Shown piece by piece: positions 32,786 to 40,981 of a stretch of 64,000 nt of DNA. This stretch comes from Actinocorallia herbida (GTDB lineage Bacteria; Actinomycetota; Actinomycetes; Streptosporangiales; Streptosporangiaceae), in contig NZ_RJKE01000001.1 of the NCBI RefSeq assembly GCF_003751225.1, positions 6,200,001-6,264,000 of the forward strand, given 5' to 3'. Made by a program: the position numbers and the translations under genes. The notes beneath the pieces were generated by a model. The model saw nothing but the letters and a program-made list of their open reading frames with translations, had not been told where the DNA came from and did not search any database. Position 1 is the stretch's first letter. The number at the start of each line of letters is the position of its first letter.

Positions 32786-33051
32786 CCGGGCGAGGGCGTC
32801 CCTGGAGCCAGGACGACTTCGAAATCTTCCGGCACTACCTGCAGGCCGTCGTCAATGTCTACGGGCCGTGGACGGCATCGCCGATCGTCTCTCCCATGGA
32901 GCGGCGGCTGGCGCACGATCGCGTCGCACAAGCCCAGCACCAGTTGGACCTCATGGCGAACCATCCTTCATTCGCCGCGAACGAAAGCGCGGATGGAGCG
33001 ACGCAGTCTTCTCTGCCTCTGCCGGAAGCCGAAGGCTCTCGTCGCGGGTAA
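32782..33051 (+). CDS. Small hypothetical protein
   Basis: An 89-residue protein from ATG 32782 in the frame beginning 'MTGRGRPWSQDDFEIFRHYL'. It is helical and amphipathic, with aromatic 'NVYGPWTASPIVSPMERRLA', and ends in a low-complexity Ser/Ala/Arg tail. I do not recognise it. It is the third member of a compact set (32007, 32279, 32782) with overlapping starts and stops, so the three proteins are likely made together. Confidence 0.55.
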   Translation: MTGRGRPWSQDDFEIFRHYLQAVVNVYGPWTASPIVSPMERRLAHDRVAQAQHQLDLMANHPSFAANESADGATQSSLPLPEAEGSRRG

Positions 33052-33096
33052 ACAGGGCAAGAGAGCTCGGCTTGTCCCCCGGTGCCGAACGCGCTG

Positions 33097-33110
33097 GCAG
33101 TTTTTCTGCC
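33097..33110. promoter_or_regulatory. 14-bp motif GCAGTTTTTCTGCC, second copy
   Basis: This is identical to 31936-31949. It lies about 55 bp before the GTG start of the XRE regulator at 33164. Because both copies sit at the same distance from a start, they are good candidates for binding sites of this regulator. The CAG-TTTTT-CTG form is also a hairpin. Confidence 0.45.
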
Positions 33111-33163
33111 GGTCGGACGGCTGACGCCACCTAGGTTTCACCCAGGTGTTGGAAGGAGCCTTC

Positions 33164-34387
33164 GTGAGCGGTGAGCAGATGACGATGGGCCAGCGGATCG
33201 CGCGGGCCCGTCGCCGCAAGAACTGGGACCAGGAGACGTTCGCCGCCGCGATCAACCGGTCGCCCAGCTGGGTGTCGAAGGTAGAGAACGGCCGCCTTCC
33301 TCTGGACCGGCAGAGCGTAATCGCCCGTGTCGCCGAAGCCCTGGGCGTCGAGGTGGGCGAACTGACCGGCCAGCCCTACCGGCACGAGACCGCCGAACTC
33401 GACTCCGGCCACGCCTCCGTCCCCGGGCTCCGCCTCGCCCTTCAGCAGGCGACCATGCCCGGCGGCGCTGCCCTCATCGGCCCTCGCGAGCCCGCGCCGC
33501 TCGACGATCTCTCCGAGCGCCTGAAGTCAGCCGAAGCGCTGCGGCAGGATGCGCGGTTCACGGCCCTGGGCGACGTCCTTCCCGGGATCATCACCGACCT
33601 GGTCCTTCACACCTCGGATCGGACCTCTTCCCGCCGTGACGAGGCCGAAGGGCTGATGCTGCGCGCCTGCCACATGGCCCGCGTCACCGCCAACCTCCTC
33701 GGACACCACGACCTCGGCTGGACCGCCGTGCAGCGCGAACTCCTCGCCGCCCAGCACGTCGGCTCCCCCGAGCTCGTCGCCGCCGCGGCCTGGGACCTGT
33801 GCGGCGTCTGGCTCCACGAAGCCTCCCTCGAACCCGCACGCGACGTCGCCCTCGCCGCCATCGACCAACTCGAAACCCACCTCACCGACGACACCCCCGA
33901 CCTTCTCGCCCTCTGGGGAGCCCTCCACCTGCGCGCCGCCGTCGCCCACTCCCGCCTCTGGCGCAAGACCGACGCCGAAACCCACCTCGACGAGGCCGTC
34001 CAAGCCGCCCGCCGCCTCCCCGCCTACGGCAACGTCTTCCAGACCCAGTTCAACCTCGTCAACACCGCCATCCACGCCGTCGAGATCAGCCTCGAACTCG
34101 GCCGCCCCCGCGACGTCACCAATCGCTCCGAACTCGTCGCCATCGGCGACATCGACTCCCGCGAACGCCAAGCCCACTACTGGACCTGCACCGCCGCCGG
34201 CCTCGCCATGAACAACAAGGAGGACAAAGCCGTCGACGCCCTCCTCCAAGCCGACAGGACCGCTCCCCAACACGTCCGCAACCGCCCCCTCGTCCGCAAC
34301 CTCGTCCGCGACCTCCTCACCAGCCCCTCCCACACCCGCCACCGAGACGTCCGCGCCCTCGCCACCAAGATGTCACTCGATACCTGA
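33164..34387 (+). CDS. XRE-family regulator with TPR-like sensor domain
   Basis: The 407-residue protein starts at GTG 33164 behind GGAAGG (an alternative GTG is at 33146). It has a clear N-terminal helix-turn-helix ('MGQRIARARRRKNWDQETFA', then 'NRSPSWVSKVENGRLPLDRQ') and a helical repeat tail typical of TPR-containing regulators. This class often answers to peptides or controls development in actinomycetes. The 14-bp motif at 33097-33110 is upstream. It ends the regulatory block with the GHKL gene and the small proteins. Confidence 0.82.
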   Translation: MSGEQMTMGQRIARARRRKNWDQETFAAAINRSPSWVSKVENGRLPLDRQSVIARVAEALGVEVGELTGQPYRHETAELDSGHASVPGLRLALQQATMPGGAALIGPREPAPLDDLSERLKSAEALRQDARFTALGDVLPGIITDLVLHTSDRTSSRRDEAEGLMLRACHMARVTANLLGHHDLGWTAVQRELLAAQHVGSPELVAAAAWDLCGVWLHEASLEPARDVALAAIDQLETHLTDDTPDLLALWGALHLRAAVAHSRLWRKTDAETHLDEAVQAARRLPAYGNVFQTQFNLVNTAIHAVEISLELGRPRDVTNRSELVAIGDIDSRERQAHYWTCTAAGLAMNNKEDKAVDALLQADRTAPQHVRNRPLVRNLVRDLLTSPSHTRHRDVRALATKMSLDT

Positions 34388-34523
34388 CCTGCAGTACATC
34401 CGGAAGCGCGCCGAAGAAGTTCAGGATCCGTGAAGTGTCGGACGGTCGGCGGGTGCGTTCGGGGCGTGCCAGCGGTCTCGGGATCGTCGGAGATCTGAGC
34501 ACAGACTCTGAGTAGGAGTGCTC

Positions 34524-34694
34524 ATGGCCGGCGGCTTGTGCGCCCGGAGGATGAGCCCATGCCGAAGCCGAGAGCAGGGCCTGGGGCCGGCCCAGGGAGC
34601 GTTCGCAGCCTTCGCCTGGGACGTGATCGTGACGCTGGTGAGCGTGGGGGCCAGAAGCGTCGTCGAAGGGGGCGGTCAAGGGCTGGATGCTTGA
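34524..34694 (+). CDS. Possible 56-residue small protein
   Basis: ATG 34524 follows AGGAG at good spacing. The frame codes a basic N-terminus and a hydrophobic segment ('AAFAWDVIVTLVSVGARSV') that could cross the membrane. Its TGA overlaps the ATG of the next frame (34687). It may be a leader or small membrane protein, or chance. It lies in the 360-bp gap after 34387, where I see nothing else. Confidence 0.3.
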   Translation: MAGGLCARRMSPCRSREQGLGPAQGAFAAFAWDVIVTLVSVGARSVVEGGGQGLDA

Positions 34695-35261
34695 GGTGCG
34701 GCCGAACAGCTACACCCCGGTCCCTCGCGCCTTTTGGGGTGGTTCGCCGGTGACGAAGACCCTTCTCACGATCGGGGCGCTGCTGGTCCTGCTGGTCGCT
34801 GGCACCGCCGTGGCCGAGAGCGGGGTGGTCCAGTTTCTGACGATGAGGGGGAGCGAGAGGGCCGAGCGGACGGGTTCGGAGAAGCTCCGCAGAACTGCCC
34901 GCCACAACGCGGTCCACCTGCGGGAGGCACTCGCCAGGGAGCAGAACCCGACGGTCCCGCGAGTCCTGGACCTGATGCGCCAGATCGCCCAGGAGGAGAT
35001 ACGCCCCCAGGCACGGAACCGTTGGACTCCCCGGTCAGCGTGATCTTCGCCGAGGGCGCCTCGGACCCGGTGACGGCGACCGGGGAGTTCGACCTCCAGA
35101 CCCTGCAGTCTGAGCCGGACCTCCTGGGCGACGCACAGGTCCGGCTTCGGCTCTGCCTGACCATGACCGTGCGGCTGCCCGCCCGACAGGTCGAGTTGCA
35201 CGACATGCCTTGCCGATCGCCGCACGGATCGGTCGCCAAGAACATCACGCTCGAACCATGA
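34687..35261 (+). pseudogene. Small membrane-anchored protein, probably frameshifted
   Basis: One frame (34687-35043) encodes a hydrophobic N-terminal helix ('LLTIGALLVLLVAGTAVAES') and a charged helical region. A second frame (ending 35261) continues with a compact beta-rich tail: 'PVSVIFAEGASDPVTATGEF' and 'CLTMTVRLPARQVELHDMPC'. A one-base shift near 35010-35030 would join the two into a protein of about 190 residues. I cannot tell a real frameshift from a sequence error or from two genes. No family recognised. Confidence 0.35.
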
Positions 35262-35351
35262 CCTGAACAGCCCCGAGTTACTCGAAACGGTCTGGCCGCG
35301 GCGTGCGCGTGTTGAGCAGTGGCCCTGCCTGATCCGACTCAACTGCGAGCC

Positions 35352-35966
35352 TCACGACAGACGGATGCTGCTACGGCTGTCGGGGCGATGGTCGTGAACA
35401 AGCACGTACCCCGGCCCGCCCGGCGCGCAGTCGGGCCCGTGCGCGTCGAGGCTTTCAAGCTCGGTAGGGAGCGCGGTGCCAGCCGGGAGAATCTGCTCAT
35501 CGAGCGTGAAGGCGATGCGGATGCCACTGCCCATAGGCGACCCGATCCTCTCGGGAGGGCCGCTCGGGCGGAGGCCGGTGAGTTCTTGGCGAAATGCCCG
35601 GTCTTCGCTCCATACGTCCACGCTCGTCGTCCCGCAGAGGGTCGCGATCGCAGCCAGGAGCCACCATTCGGGGCCGATGAGGGAGTCGAAGTAGCCGAGG
35701 AGCGGCGAGTCCGCCCAAGCATGCCTCTGCTTGATCGTCACCTGGAAGCAGAGATCGTCGAGAATATCGATCGCCGCCACCAGCGAGTGCACTTCTGCGA
35801 CCCGAGTCGCCGGGTGCAGCGCGTGCCGAGCCGCGGCTTCCAGGAGCTTCATCGGTAGCCTGGGATCATCCAGCCCCACTTCGAAGTACATGCCCGGACG
35901 CTTGCGGACGGCTTCATCGAACTCGAGCACAGTGATGTCGGCCGCGCTGTACTCATGTCCCGCCAT
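35352..35966 (-). CDS. GyrB-like protein lacking the ATP-binding residues
   Basis: A 204-residue protein whose start copies the GyrB N-terminus: 'YSAADITVLEFDEAVRKRPG' plus 'MYFEVGLDDP', equivalent to the gyrase 'VRKRPGMYIG'. In GyrB the next helix carries 'EVVDNSIDE' with the ATP-binding Glu, Asp and Asn. Here this is 'LLEAAARHALHPATRVAEV', so these residues are lost. The later part ('FRQELTGLRPSGPPERIG') is like the GyrB transducer side. It could be a decoy or regulator of gyrase, or a structural domain. The start at ATG 35966 is well supported by homology. Confidence 0.7.
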   Translation of the reverse strand: MAGHEYSAADITVLEFDEAVRKRPGMYFEVGLDDPRLPMKLLEAAARHALHPATRVAEVHSLVAAIDILDDLCFQVTIKQRHAWADSPLLGYFDSLIGPEWWLLAAIATLCGTTSVDVWSEDRAFRQELTGLRPSGPPERIGSPMGSGIRIAFTLDEQILPAGTALPTELESLDAHGPDCAPGGPGYVLVHDHRPDSRSSIRLS

Positions 35967-36505
35967 GAGTCCCCACGCTACCCATCTGGCGGCGCTTCGG
36001 GGTCCAGGAGCCCCGCTGACGAGTAGTTACGCCAAGGACACATCCGCAGGCCACGGCGTGGCTTGTTCAGGATGAACGGGGGCTGGAACTGTCCTTCGGG
36101 CAGCAGGTCTGCGGGTGCGGTTCGGATGGTGAGGCGGCTGTCCGCGCGCGAGGGCACCGATCGAAGTGCCCCGGTCGGTGTAGTTCGACACCGGCCCGGA
36201 CAGGACGCGCAGGACGACGCCGCATGCTTGGCACCAGGCGCGGACCTTGTGGATGTCGACCAGGTCGCGGCAGAGCCGGAACAGCGCCGCCGGGGAGTGG
36301 AGTCCATCCGGACCCGCTGCGCGGGGGTGAAAGTCTCCATCGGCGTCGTCCATAAGACGTCATCCGAAGCCCGGCGACCGCGGACCACAATTCATAGCCG
36401 CGGTGTCCTTAGCCCTGATAGGCGCCCGGGAGAGGAGCCGCTGCTTACAGCGCCCTTTGAACGCGGACGGCTCGACGGGAGCGAAGCCGCCGTTTCGTCC
36501 AGCCT
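35967..36505. other. Gap with a decayed frame
   Basis: No intact gene is evident. A minus-strand frame at 36027-36353 includes 'RLCRDLVDIHKVRAWCQACG' followed by 'VVLRVLSGPVSNY', faintly like the catalytic domain of serine recombinases around the 'DR...RD' region, but the remainder does not match. It may be a fragment of a recombinase gene. I would not rely on it. Confidence 0.3.
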
Positions 36506-37189
36506 CTACGGCTTGCGTATTGATCTTGTCGCCTTCGGCGAGGGAACGGCCCGTAGAGCTGGGCGGGGACGGGAAGGCGCAGCCTCGGGCCCGGTACGTG
36601 TGGCGGGGCCACGCGGATCGGGCGAGGAGGCGATGTAGAGGTCGACCTTGGGGTCGAGGGTGGTGGCGACCTGGTCGACGGGTCGGCCGCTCCAGGTGGC
36701 GAGGGCGGCGATGAGTGCGTGGGCTTCGGGGGGCGGGGCCTGTCTGGCGCGGCGGGCGGAAGCCAGGAGGGCGATGGCTTCGAGCTCTGCTTTTCCGGCG
36801 GTGGTGGCTTCTCCTACGACGGGGAAGGGCGCGGCAGGCTCGACTTGGTCGGGGCTGATCGCGCGGAGGTGCGGGGCGCCGGGGACGTGGACGTGGAGGG
36901 TCAGGGTTCCGGGCGCGTTGGTCACTTGGCGGACGACGGTGCCTGATTCGTTGGGCCGGCGGAGGAGCCGGACCTCGTCACCGATCTTGTATTCGGATGC
37001 CTCGTTGAGGTGCGTGCGGTAACTCCGCTGGGCGGCGTTCAGGAGTTCGGCGAAGTCGAAGCCGCGGGCGTCGGCCAGGTGGTGAAGGGCGGCGATGAGG
37101 TCGCTGAAGGCCGCGTGGGCGGGCAGGCGGCCTATGCTTTTGATCGCCTCGATGGCGAGGACCTGCTGTTCGGGGCGGATGTCCGGCAT
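36506..37189 (-). CDS. Hypothetical protein with a GDEVR beta-barrel-like segment
   Basis: This 227-residue protein, from ATG 37189, has an N-terminal helical part ('IRPEQQVLAIEAIKSIGRLP') containing 'LHHLADARGFDFAELLNAA'. A compact 'YKIGDEVRLLRRPNESGTVV' segment resembling KOW/SH3-like barrels follows, and then a helical C-terminus. It shares this plan with the next gene upstream (37240-37974), so the two are paralogues. It is the promoter-distal end of the long secretion operon. Role unknown. Confidence 0.65.
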   Translation of the reverse strand: MPDIRPEQQVLAIEAIKSIGRLPAHAAFSDLIAALHHLADARGFDFAELLNAAQRSYRTHLNEASEYKIGDEVRLLRRPNESGTVVRQVTNAPGTLTLHVHVPGAPHLRAISPDQVEPAAPFPVVGEATTAGKAELEAIALLASARRARQAPPPEAHALIAALATWSGRPVDQVATTLDPKVDLYIASSPDPRGPATRTGPEAAPSRPRPALRAVPSPKATRSIRKP

Positions 37190-37239
37190 TGTTCTCCGAT
37201 TCTGCGTGGTGGGTGAGCTGGTCTCTGATGCCGGATTTC

Positions 37240-37974
37240 TCAGCGTCTGGGCGGCCGGTGCGGGGACTGCTTGGGAGTCGGGCGGCGGATGGTGGCTGCG
37301 TCGGCGAGGGCAGCCGCGGGCGGAAGGCTGGCGCGTGCCGCCGACGCTGGGCCGGTCGGTCGTCGGAGGCTCTGGTAGGCGTGGAAGTAGAGCTCGTCCT
37401 TGCGGATGCCACTCCAGGAGGACAGGGCGCCCGCCAGGGTGCGGCACAGGCTGATCGCCGTCTGCGACGGGTCCGCCAGAGCCTCGGAGACGGCCTGGGT
37501 GAAGGCCATTTCGGCCTCGAGGGCTCTCGGTGCCGCCTTGTCCATCAGGACGTTGGGGAAGGCCGTGGCGGGTGCGAGGTCGTTGGAGCGCAGGGTGCGG
37601 TGTTCGCCTTGGCCGATGACGCGGACGCTGTAAGCGGGCTGGCCGGCGTCGTCGAGGACGGCGGTGACGACGCCCTGCCGGGCCGAGTCCTGGATGCGGA
37701 CCTCATCGCCGACGGCGTAGCGGGCCTGTTCTCGTTTGTCCGACTGGTACCAGGTCCAGGCTTCGCGGAGTGCGGATTCGTAGTCGATGCCCTGGGCTTC
37801 GGCGTGGTGGGCGAGGTCGCGGAGGAGCGCTGTGAGTCGGGCTTCCTCCCACCAGGGTTCATGCGCCTGCGGTTCCGCCGAGAGGTTCGGGGCGAAGGCG
37901 ATGGGTTCGTGGGCGTCGAGGGCTCGGGCGGCGGCGGTGCGGGACAGGGTGATCTCGTCGGGTTCGTTGGTCAT
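37240..37974 (-). CDS. Hypothetical protein, paralogue of the 36506 gene
   Basis: A 244-residue protein from ATG 37974 (ATGA overlap with the gene before). It has 'LTALLRDLAHHAEAQGIDYE', then 'ARYAVGDEVRIQDSARQGVV' with 'DAGQPAYSVRVIGQGEHRTL', the same KOW-like layout as its neighbour. The tail is Pro/Arg-rich. Both proteins may bind nucleic acid or protein through this barrel; I infer an accessory role in transfer from their position only. Confidence 0.65.
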   Translation of the reverse strand: MTNEPDEITLSRTAAARALDAHEPIAFAPNLSAEPQAHEPWWEEARLTALLRDLAHHAEAQGIDYESALREAWTWYQSDKREQARYAVGDEVRIQDSARQGVVTAVLDDAGQPAYSVRVIGQGEHRTLRSNDLAPATAFPNVLMDKAAPRALEAEMAFTQAVSEALADPSQTAISLCRTLAGALSSWSGIRKDELYFHAYQSLRRPTGPASAARASLPPAAALADAATIRRPTPKQSPHRPPRR

Positions 37975-38165
37975 GGGCTCTCCAGCCAGCGCAGTAGTCG
38001 GCAGCATTGGTCGGCGACCGCAAGGAGGGCGGCCTGCTCGGGTGGGCGGGCTTTGACGGCTCCGGTCAGCAGGAGGATCGCGGCCTCGTAGAGGTAGAAA
38101 GTGAGCTCCTTGGGCTCCTCAGGTTCGGTGTTCCTGTGCACCGGGTCGGTCGGCTCATCGGGCAC
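37971..38165 (-). CDS. Small hypothetical protein
   Basis: A 64-residue protein with an acidic N-terminus ('MPDEPTDPVHRNTEPEEPKE') and a C-terminal helix rich in Leu and Ala ('LLAVADQCCRLLRWLESP'). Both ends overlap neighbouring genes in the operon. Nothing identifies its function. Confidence 0.6.
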   Translation of the reverse strand: MPDEPTDPVHRNTEPEEPKELTFYLYEAAILLLTGAVKARPPEQAALLAVADQCCRLLRWLESP

Positions 38166-38718
38166 GGCCGGGCCTTCCTGCGCTCCTGTGCGCAGGGGCT
38201 CGGTGCGGTGCGGCCTGCGCGGGGGGTCGGGCCGGGCCTGCGGTGAAGTTCTCCCGGGAGGCCGCCGGTGCCGCTGGCGTACCCGTCTTGAGGAGCTTCG
38301 TCGTGGCTTGCGTGGAGCTCTTCAGGACGCGTTCGGTGCCTGCGCCGGCCCAGGCTCCGAGGCCTTCGGCCAGGCGGATGCGGTCGGCTATGAAGGCGGG
38401 GTCGGGGCGGGCTCGGCCTTGGATGGAGGTGATGACCGCGGCCGACAGCGCGGTGAGGAGAGCCTTGGCCTGGCTCGGGCTGGTGGCGGTCCTGCTCAGG
38501 CTCGGGACCGGGATGGCGGGGAACGGGTCGGCGCGGCGGAGTTTCTGGGCGGGGATGCGGGCTGCGCCGTCGAATCCGGGGATGGAGACGAGGCGGATCG
38601 TGCGGCCGGAGTCGTTGCGCGTCGTGCCGATGACGGTGCCGCGCAGGATGTGGTGGCCGCCGTCGAAGGAGATCTGGGCGAGGGCTCCGGGCCGGTCGAG
38701 GTTGGGACGGTCGCTCAT
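38155..38718 (-). CDS. Hypothetical protein of the secretion operon
   Basis: This 187-residue protein starts at ATG 38718, overlapping the DUF4913 stop. The first half is a beta-rich segment ('QISFDGGHHILRGTVIGTTR') ending in 'IRLVSIPGFDGAARIPAQKL', followed by Ala-rich helices and an Ala/Pro/Arg tail. It resembles the GDEVR-type proteins downstream in overall composition, but I cannot show homology. The function is unknown; its coupling with DUF4913 suggests a common complex. Confidence 0.6.
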   Translation of the reverse strand: MSDRPNLDRPGALAQISFDGGHHILRGTVIGTTRNDSGRTIRLVSIPGFDGAARIPAQKLRRADPFPAIPVPSLSRTATSPSQAKALLTALSAAVITSIQGRARPDPAFIADRIRLAEGLGAWAGAGTERVLKSSTQATTKLLKTGTPAAPAASRENFTAGPARPPAQAAPHRAPAHRSAGRPGRAR

Positions 38719-39167
38719 CGGCCGGTCCCGCCTTCGCCGAACTCGCGGAGCAGGCGGAGGAGCTCGGCGTCGTCCATGGTCGCGGTGATGGCCGGGCCGA
38801 CGGGCAGCGGATCCGGGTCCCACCAGCCGTCGAGCGGTTCGGCGAGGCGGGCTTGGTGCGGTTCGAAGTGGTCGCGCTCGGTGCACTGGTAGAAGGGGCC
38901 TCGCGGTCCCATGAGGATGGGGAGCTGGTGGTCGAGGTGGTCGCGGAACCACAGGCCGATGCCGGTGGCGCCCTGGAGGCGCATCTCTTCCCACGAGTAC
39001 CAGAGGGAGGAGAGGCGGACGATGGCCTCGGCATGGCGCCACCATTCGGCGCACCAGCGGAACTCGCCGCCGAGGGTGCGGCGGTAGATCGGGTTGAACT
39101 GCTCGGTCACCCATTCGGTGACGGTGGCGTAGCGGGTGTCAATCAGTTCGGCGGGCTGCTCGGTCAT
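38715..39167 (-). CDS. DUF4913 family protein
   Basis: A 150-residue protein starts at ATG 39167 behind GGAGG. The DUF4913 pattern is plain: 'TEWVTEQFNPIYRRTLGGEF', 'RWCAEWWRHAEAIVRLSSLW' and 'ATGIGLWFRDHLDHQLPILM'. DUF4913 proteins are a regular part of actinobacterial conjugation operons beside VirD4-like genes. A 21-codon frame beginning at 39203 with its own AAAGGA overlaps the start and may be a coupling leader peptide. Confidence 0.82.
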   Translation of the reverse strand: MTEQPAELIDTRYATVTEWVTEQFNPIYRRTLGGEFRWCAEWWRHAEAIVRLSSLWYSWEEMRLQGATGIGLWFRDHLDHQLPILMGPRGPFYQCTERDHFEPHQARLAEPLDGWWDPDPLPVGPAITATMDDAELLRLLREFGEGGTGR

Positions 39168-39244
39168 GGAAGATCCTCCGGAAGATGCGGCTGAGGCTGG
39201 TCATAAGCGGTCTCGTCCTTTCTGTGCGGGAACGTGCGGATGGG

Positions 39245-40981
39245 TCAGTGCTGGGTGGCGCCGTGCGCGATGGCGGCTTCGGCGCGGGTGATGGAGGCGG
39301 TGATGGCTTCGGCCTGCTCGCCCAAGTACCAGGGCTGAAGCCTGATGAGCGCGGGCTTCGCACCGGTGGCGAGAAGCAGGGCGGTGCCCGGTTTGAGGGC
39401 TCGGATAGCGGCGGGCTCCAGGATGTCCTGGCGGCGTAGGGAGACCTGTTCGCTGGTGCGGCCGTCGCCGTAGGTGAGGGAGCTGGTGGGGACGTCGTGC
39501 TGGCCGACGAGGGTGGCGAGGTCGCGGGCGAGGCGTGGTGAGTCGCCGCCGGCGCCGATGAGCTTGCGGGTGGTGGCTCCCCACAGGGCGGCCATGCCGT
39601 GCTCGTTCCAGACGGTGATGCCCTGCTCGTAGGACTGGAGGATGGTGACGGGGATGATGCCTCGGGAGCCGAGGTGGGAGTACAGCTCGGGCAGGTCGGT
39701 GATCCGGCAGATGTTCGCGGCCTCGTCCAGGACGACGACGAGCGGCGGGTCGAGGCGGCCGCCCATCCGTTCGGCGCGGCGTTCGGCGGCTCGCATGACG
39801 GCGTCGGTGAGCGCGGCGATCAGCGGGGACGCCGCCGAGCGGGACTTGGACAGCAGGTACAGCGTCGACAGGGGCGTGAAGTCCGGCGGGCGAAAGGCGG
39901 GCAGCCCGTCCTGCGGAGTCACCCACGCGATGATCTCCTCATCGCGCAGGCACTTCGCCGCGGTCCGCGCGGTCTGGTAGATGCCGTCCCGTGTTTCGAC
40001 GGCGCCGTTCTGGGTGCCCTGGAGCGAGGACGCGAGCAGCTCGAACCCTCGGGCATGCAGCAGCTCGATCGGGGTCGGCACTCCCGGCTCGTCCAGCCAG
40101 CGCGCGACCTGGCGCAGCGTCCCACCGGAGCCCGACGCGGCGAGGAACAACGCGGTGAGGAGGTCCTGAGCCGCCGGCCCCCACAGGTCCTTCTTCTGCG
40201 GGTCGTCGACGGTGGCGACGAAGTGTCCTGCGAGCCGGTGCGCCTCCTCGACGGTCGAGAGTCCTTCGAGCGGGTTCCACCAGAACGTCTGGGGCTGGTA
40301 GGCGATGCGCTGCGGGTCGAACAGCCAGATCTCCTCGCGCAGGTCGGCGGTCGCCGCCCAAAGGTCGGCCTTGTTGCTGGTGACGACGACGGGGCCGGGC
40401 GCGGAGAGCACGTAAGGGATCGCCAGGGCCGTCGTCTTGCCCGAGCGGGGGGCCATGAACGCCGTGATCGTGTCCTCCCACGAGGAGAACAGCGCGGGGC
40501 CTTCGCCTCTCGGGACCATCAGTTTCCCGAGGAGGAGCCCGATGTGCGCGTCGGACGCCTTCGCGTCCTTGAGAGAGCGGCGCAGCTTCACCGCGCGGGC
40601 CGAAGTCGTCTCGCGGGTCAGCCCGTCGACTCCCGGGTTCCGGGCGAGCGCTGCCACGGGGTCGTCCGGCGCAGGGCGGCCGATCTGGAAAAGGCGCAGA
40701 GCTACGAAGGCCGCGGGCGCGAAGGTGAGCAGCCAGGTCAGAATGACGAGCCAGGTCGGCGTGCCCGGCCAGGCCGCGGCCCAGTCCCTCGTGATCAGGG
40801 CGCCGATGAAGCGGGTGCCGAAGTCCGCGACCTCTCCCCCGCTGAGGAAGGCCGCCGCCCACGCTCCAGCCCACAGCACCCAGGAGACGCCGACCGGCAC
40901 CCAGCAGACGATCAGCACCATCCAGCCGACGGCCCCGTTCGCTTGAACCGCGGAAGGCCTCGGCCCCAACGTGCGGGTCAT
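39245..40981 (-). CDS. VirD4/TraG-like type IV coupling protein
   Basis: A 578-residue coupling protein. Two N-terminal membrane helices ('WMVLIVCWVPVGVSWVLW' and 'PTWLVILTWLLTFAPAAFVA') anchor it. Walker A is 'FMAPRSGKTTALA' (177-183) and Walker B is 'PPLVVVLDEAANI' (near 414-420). 'WWNPLEGLSTVEEAH' and 'ILQSYEQGITVWNEHG' are typical VirD4 motifs. It should bring the relaxase-DNA complex to the channel at the inner membrane. It overlaps the VirB4-like gene by ATGA and is followed by DUF4913. Confidence 0.9.
   Translation of the reverse strand: MTRTLGPRPSAVQANGAVGWMVLIVCWVPVGVSWVLWAGAWAAAFLSGGEVADFGTRFIGALITRDWAAAWPGTPTWLVILTWLLTFAPAAFVALRLFQIGRPAPDDPVAALARNPGVDGLTRETTSARAVKLRRSLKDAKASDAHIGLLLGKLMVPRGEGPALFSSWEDTITAFMAPRSGKTTALAIPYVLSAPGPVVVTSNKADLWAATADLREEIWLFDPQRIAYQPQTFWWNPLEGLSTVEEAHRLAGHFVATVDDPQKKDLWGPAAQDLLTALFLAASGSGGTLRQVARWLDEPGVPTPIELLHARGFELLASSLQGTQNGAVETRDGIYQTARTAAKCLRDEEIIAWVTPQDGLPAFRPPDFTPLSTLYLLSKSRSAASPLIAALTDAVMRAAERRAERMGGRLDPPLVVVLDEAANICRITDLPELYSHLGSRGIIPVTILQSYEQGITVWNEHGMAALWGATTRKLIGAGGDSPRLARDLATLVGQHDVPTSSLTYGDGRTSEQVSLRRQDILEPAAIRALKPGTALLLATGAKPALIRLQPWYLGEQAEAITASITRAEAAIAHGATQH

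Noticed and set aside
36027-36353. Serine-recombinase-like fragment
   Set aside because: Only about 30 residues are suggestive and no catalytic Ser segment or arginine motif follows in frame. I noted it only as a gap description.
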